Assembly: GCA_026120185.1 (NCBI GenBank)
Contig: JANUWF010001723.1
Location: 496,001 to 560,000, forward strand
Direction of reading: 5' to 3'
DNA: 64,000 nt
Source: Voacanga thouarsii
Taxonomy: Eukaryota > Streptophyta > Magnoliopsida > Gentianales > Apocynaceae
The translations under genes were made by a program, and so were the position numbers. Under the pieces are notes generated by a model. The model was not told the DNA's origin. It did not search any database and saw only the letters and a program-made list of their open reading frames with translations. Below are positions 63,921 to 64,000 of the stretch, piece after piece (position 1 is the stretch's first letter; the number at the start of each line of letters is the position of its first letter).

Positions 63921-64000
63921 GTAAGTTTAAGTTCAAAAAACTAATTTCTGGTGCCTTTCTCCCTACATTGTAAGAAATGTTTAACCAGGTTGAAAATGTA

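Overview
This window is nuclear DNA of a flowering plant, most likely a eudicot. The evidence is spliced genes with GT/AG introns, an auxin-receptor F-box gene, a GRAM-domain GEM-like gene, plant-specific transposon families (MULE with plant mobile domain, Ty1/copia, hAT, Stowaway) and very AT-rich intergenic DNA with trinucleotide microsatellites. I cannot name the species. There is no CRISPR array, operon, rRNA or convincing tRNA gene.

Layout. Bases 1-10,220 are a degenerate Mutator-like element (MULE). It encodes a MuDR-type transposase (1349-4711) followed by a plant mobile domain (PMD) protein (about 4902-8613). A hAT-type MITE with a perfect 8-bp target duplication sits in the transposase frame. 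A 1.42-kb solo LTR with a perfect 5-bp target duplication sits in the PMD frame. Downstream lie AT-rich repeats and a GC-rich hairpin cluster. Bases 12,800-17,290 are a hAT transposase relic (minus strand), broken by a copia fragment joined to a second, inverted copy of the same LTR; the junction carries a 152-bp duplication of hAT sequence. Bases 18,215-21,535 are a tandem array of a captured short-chain dehydrogenase exon, itself split by another solo LTR (18,287-20,003). Bases 27,990-32,853 and 33,101-38,408 are two Ty1/copia elements, both on the minus strand. The first lacks the RT-RNase H region and carries MITEs nested up to three levels deep. The second has both LTRs, a 5-bp target duplication and a decayed gag-pol.

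Genes. A six-exon FSH1/OVCA2-type serine hydrolase gene (24,946-26,494, plus) is an island in the transposon-rich half. The right-hand 25 kb is transposon-poor. It holds an intact three-exon AFB4/AFB5-class auxin receptor gene (47,516-50,020, minus), an intact four-exon GEM-like GRAM-domain gene (57,310-61,172, plus), and the first exon of a GRF-zinc-finger protein running off the right edge (63,741 onward). These genes are unrelated in function and form no cluster.

No clearly new biochemical system was found. The items most worth checking are the SDR exon array with its shared active-site Tyr-to-Phe change, the 152-bp duplication with chimeric LTR-pol junctions, the three-level nest in the first copia element, the CCTCGCGTC hairpin cluster, and the MULE-PMD gene partnership. 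Reading frames, exon joins and repeat boundaries were worked out by eye; percentages are estimates.
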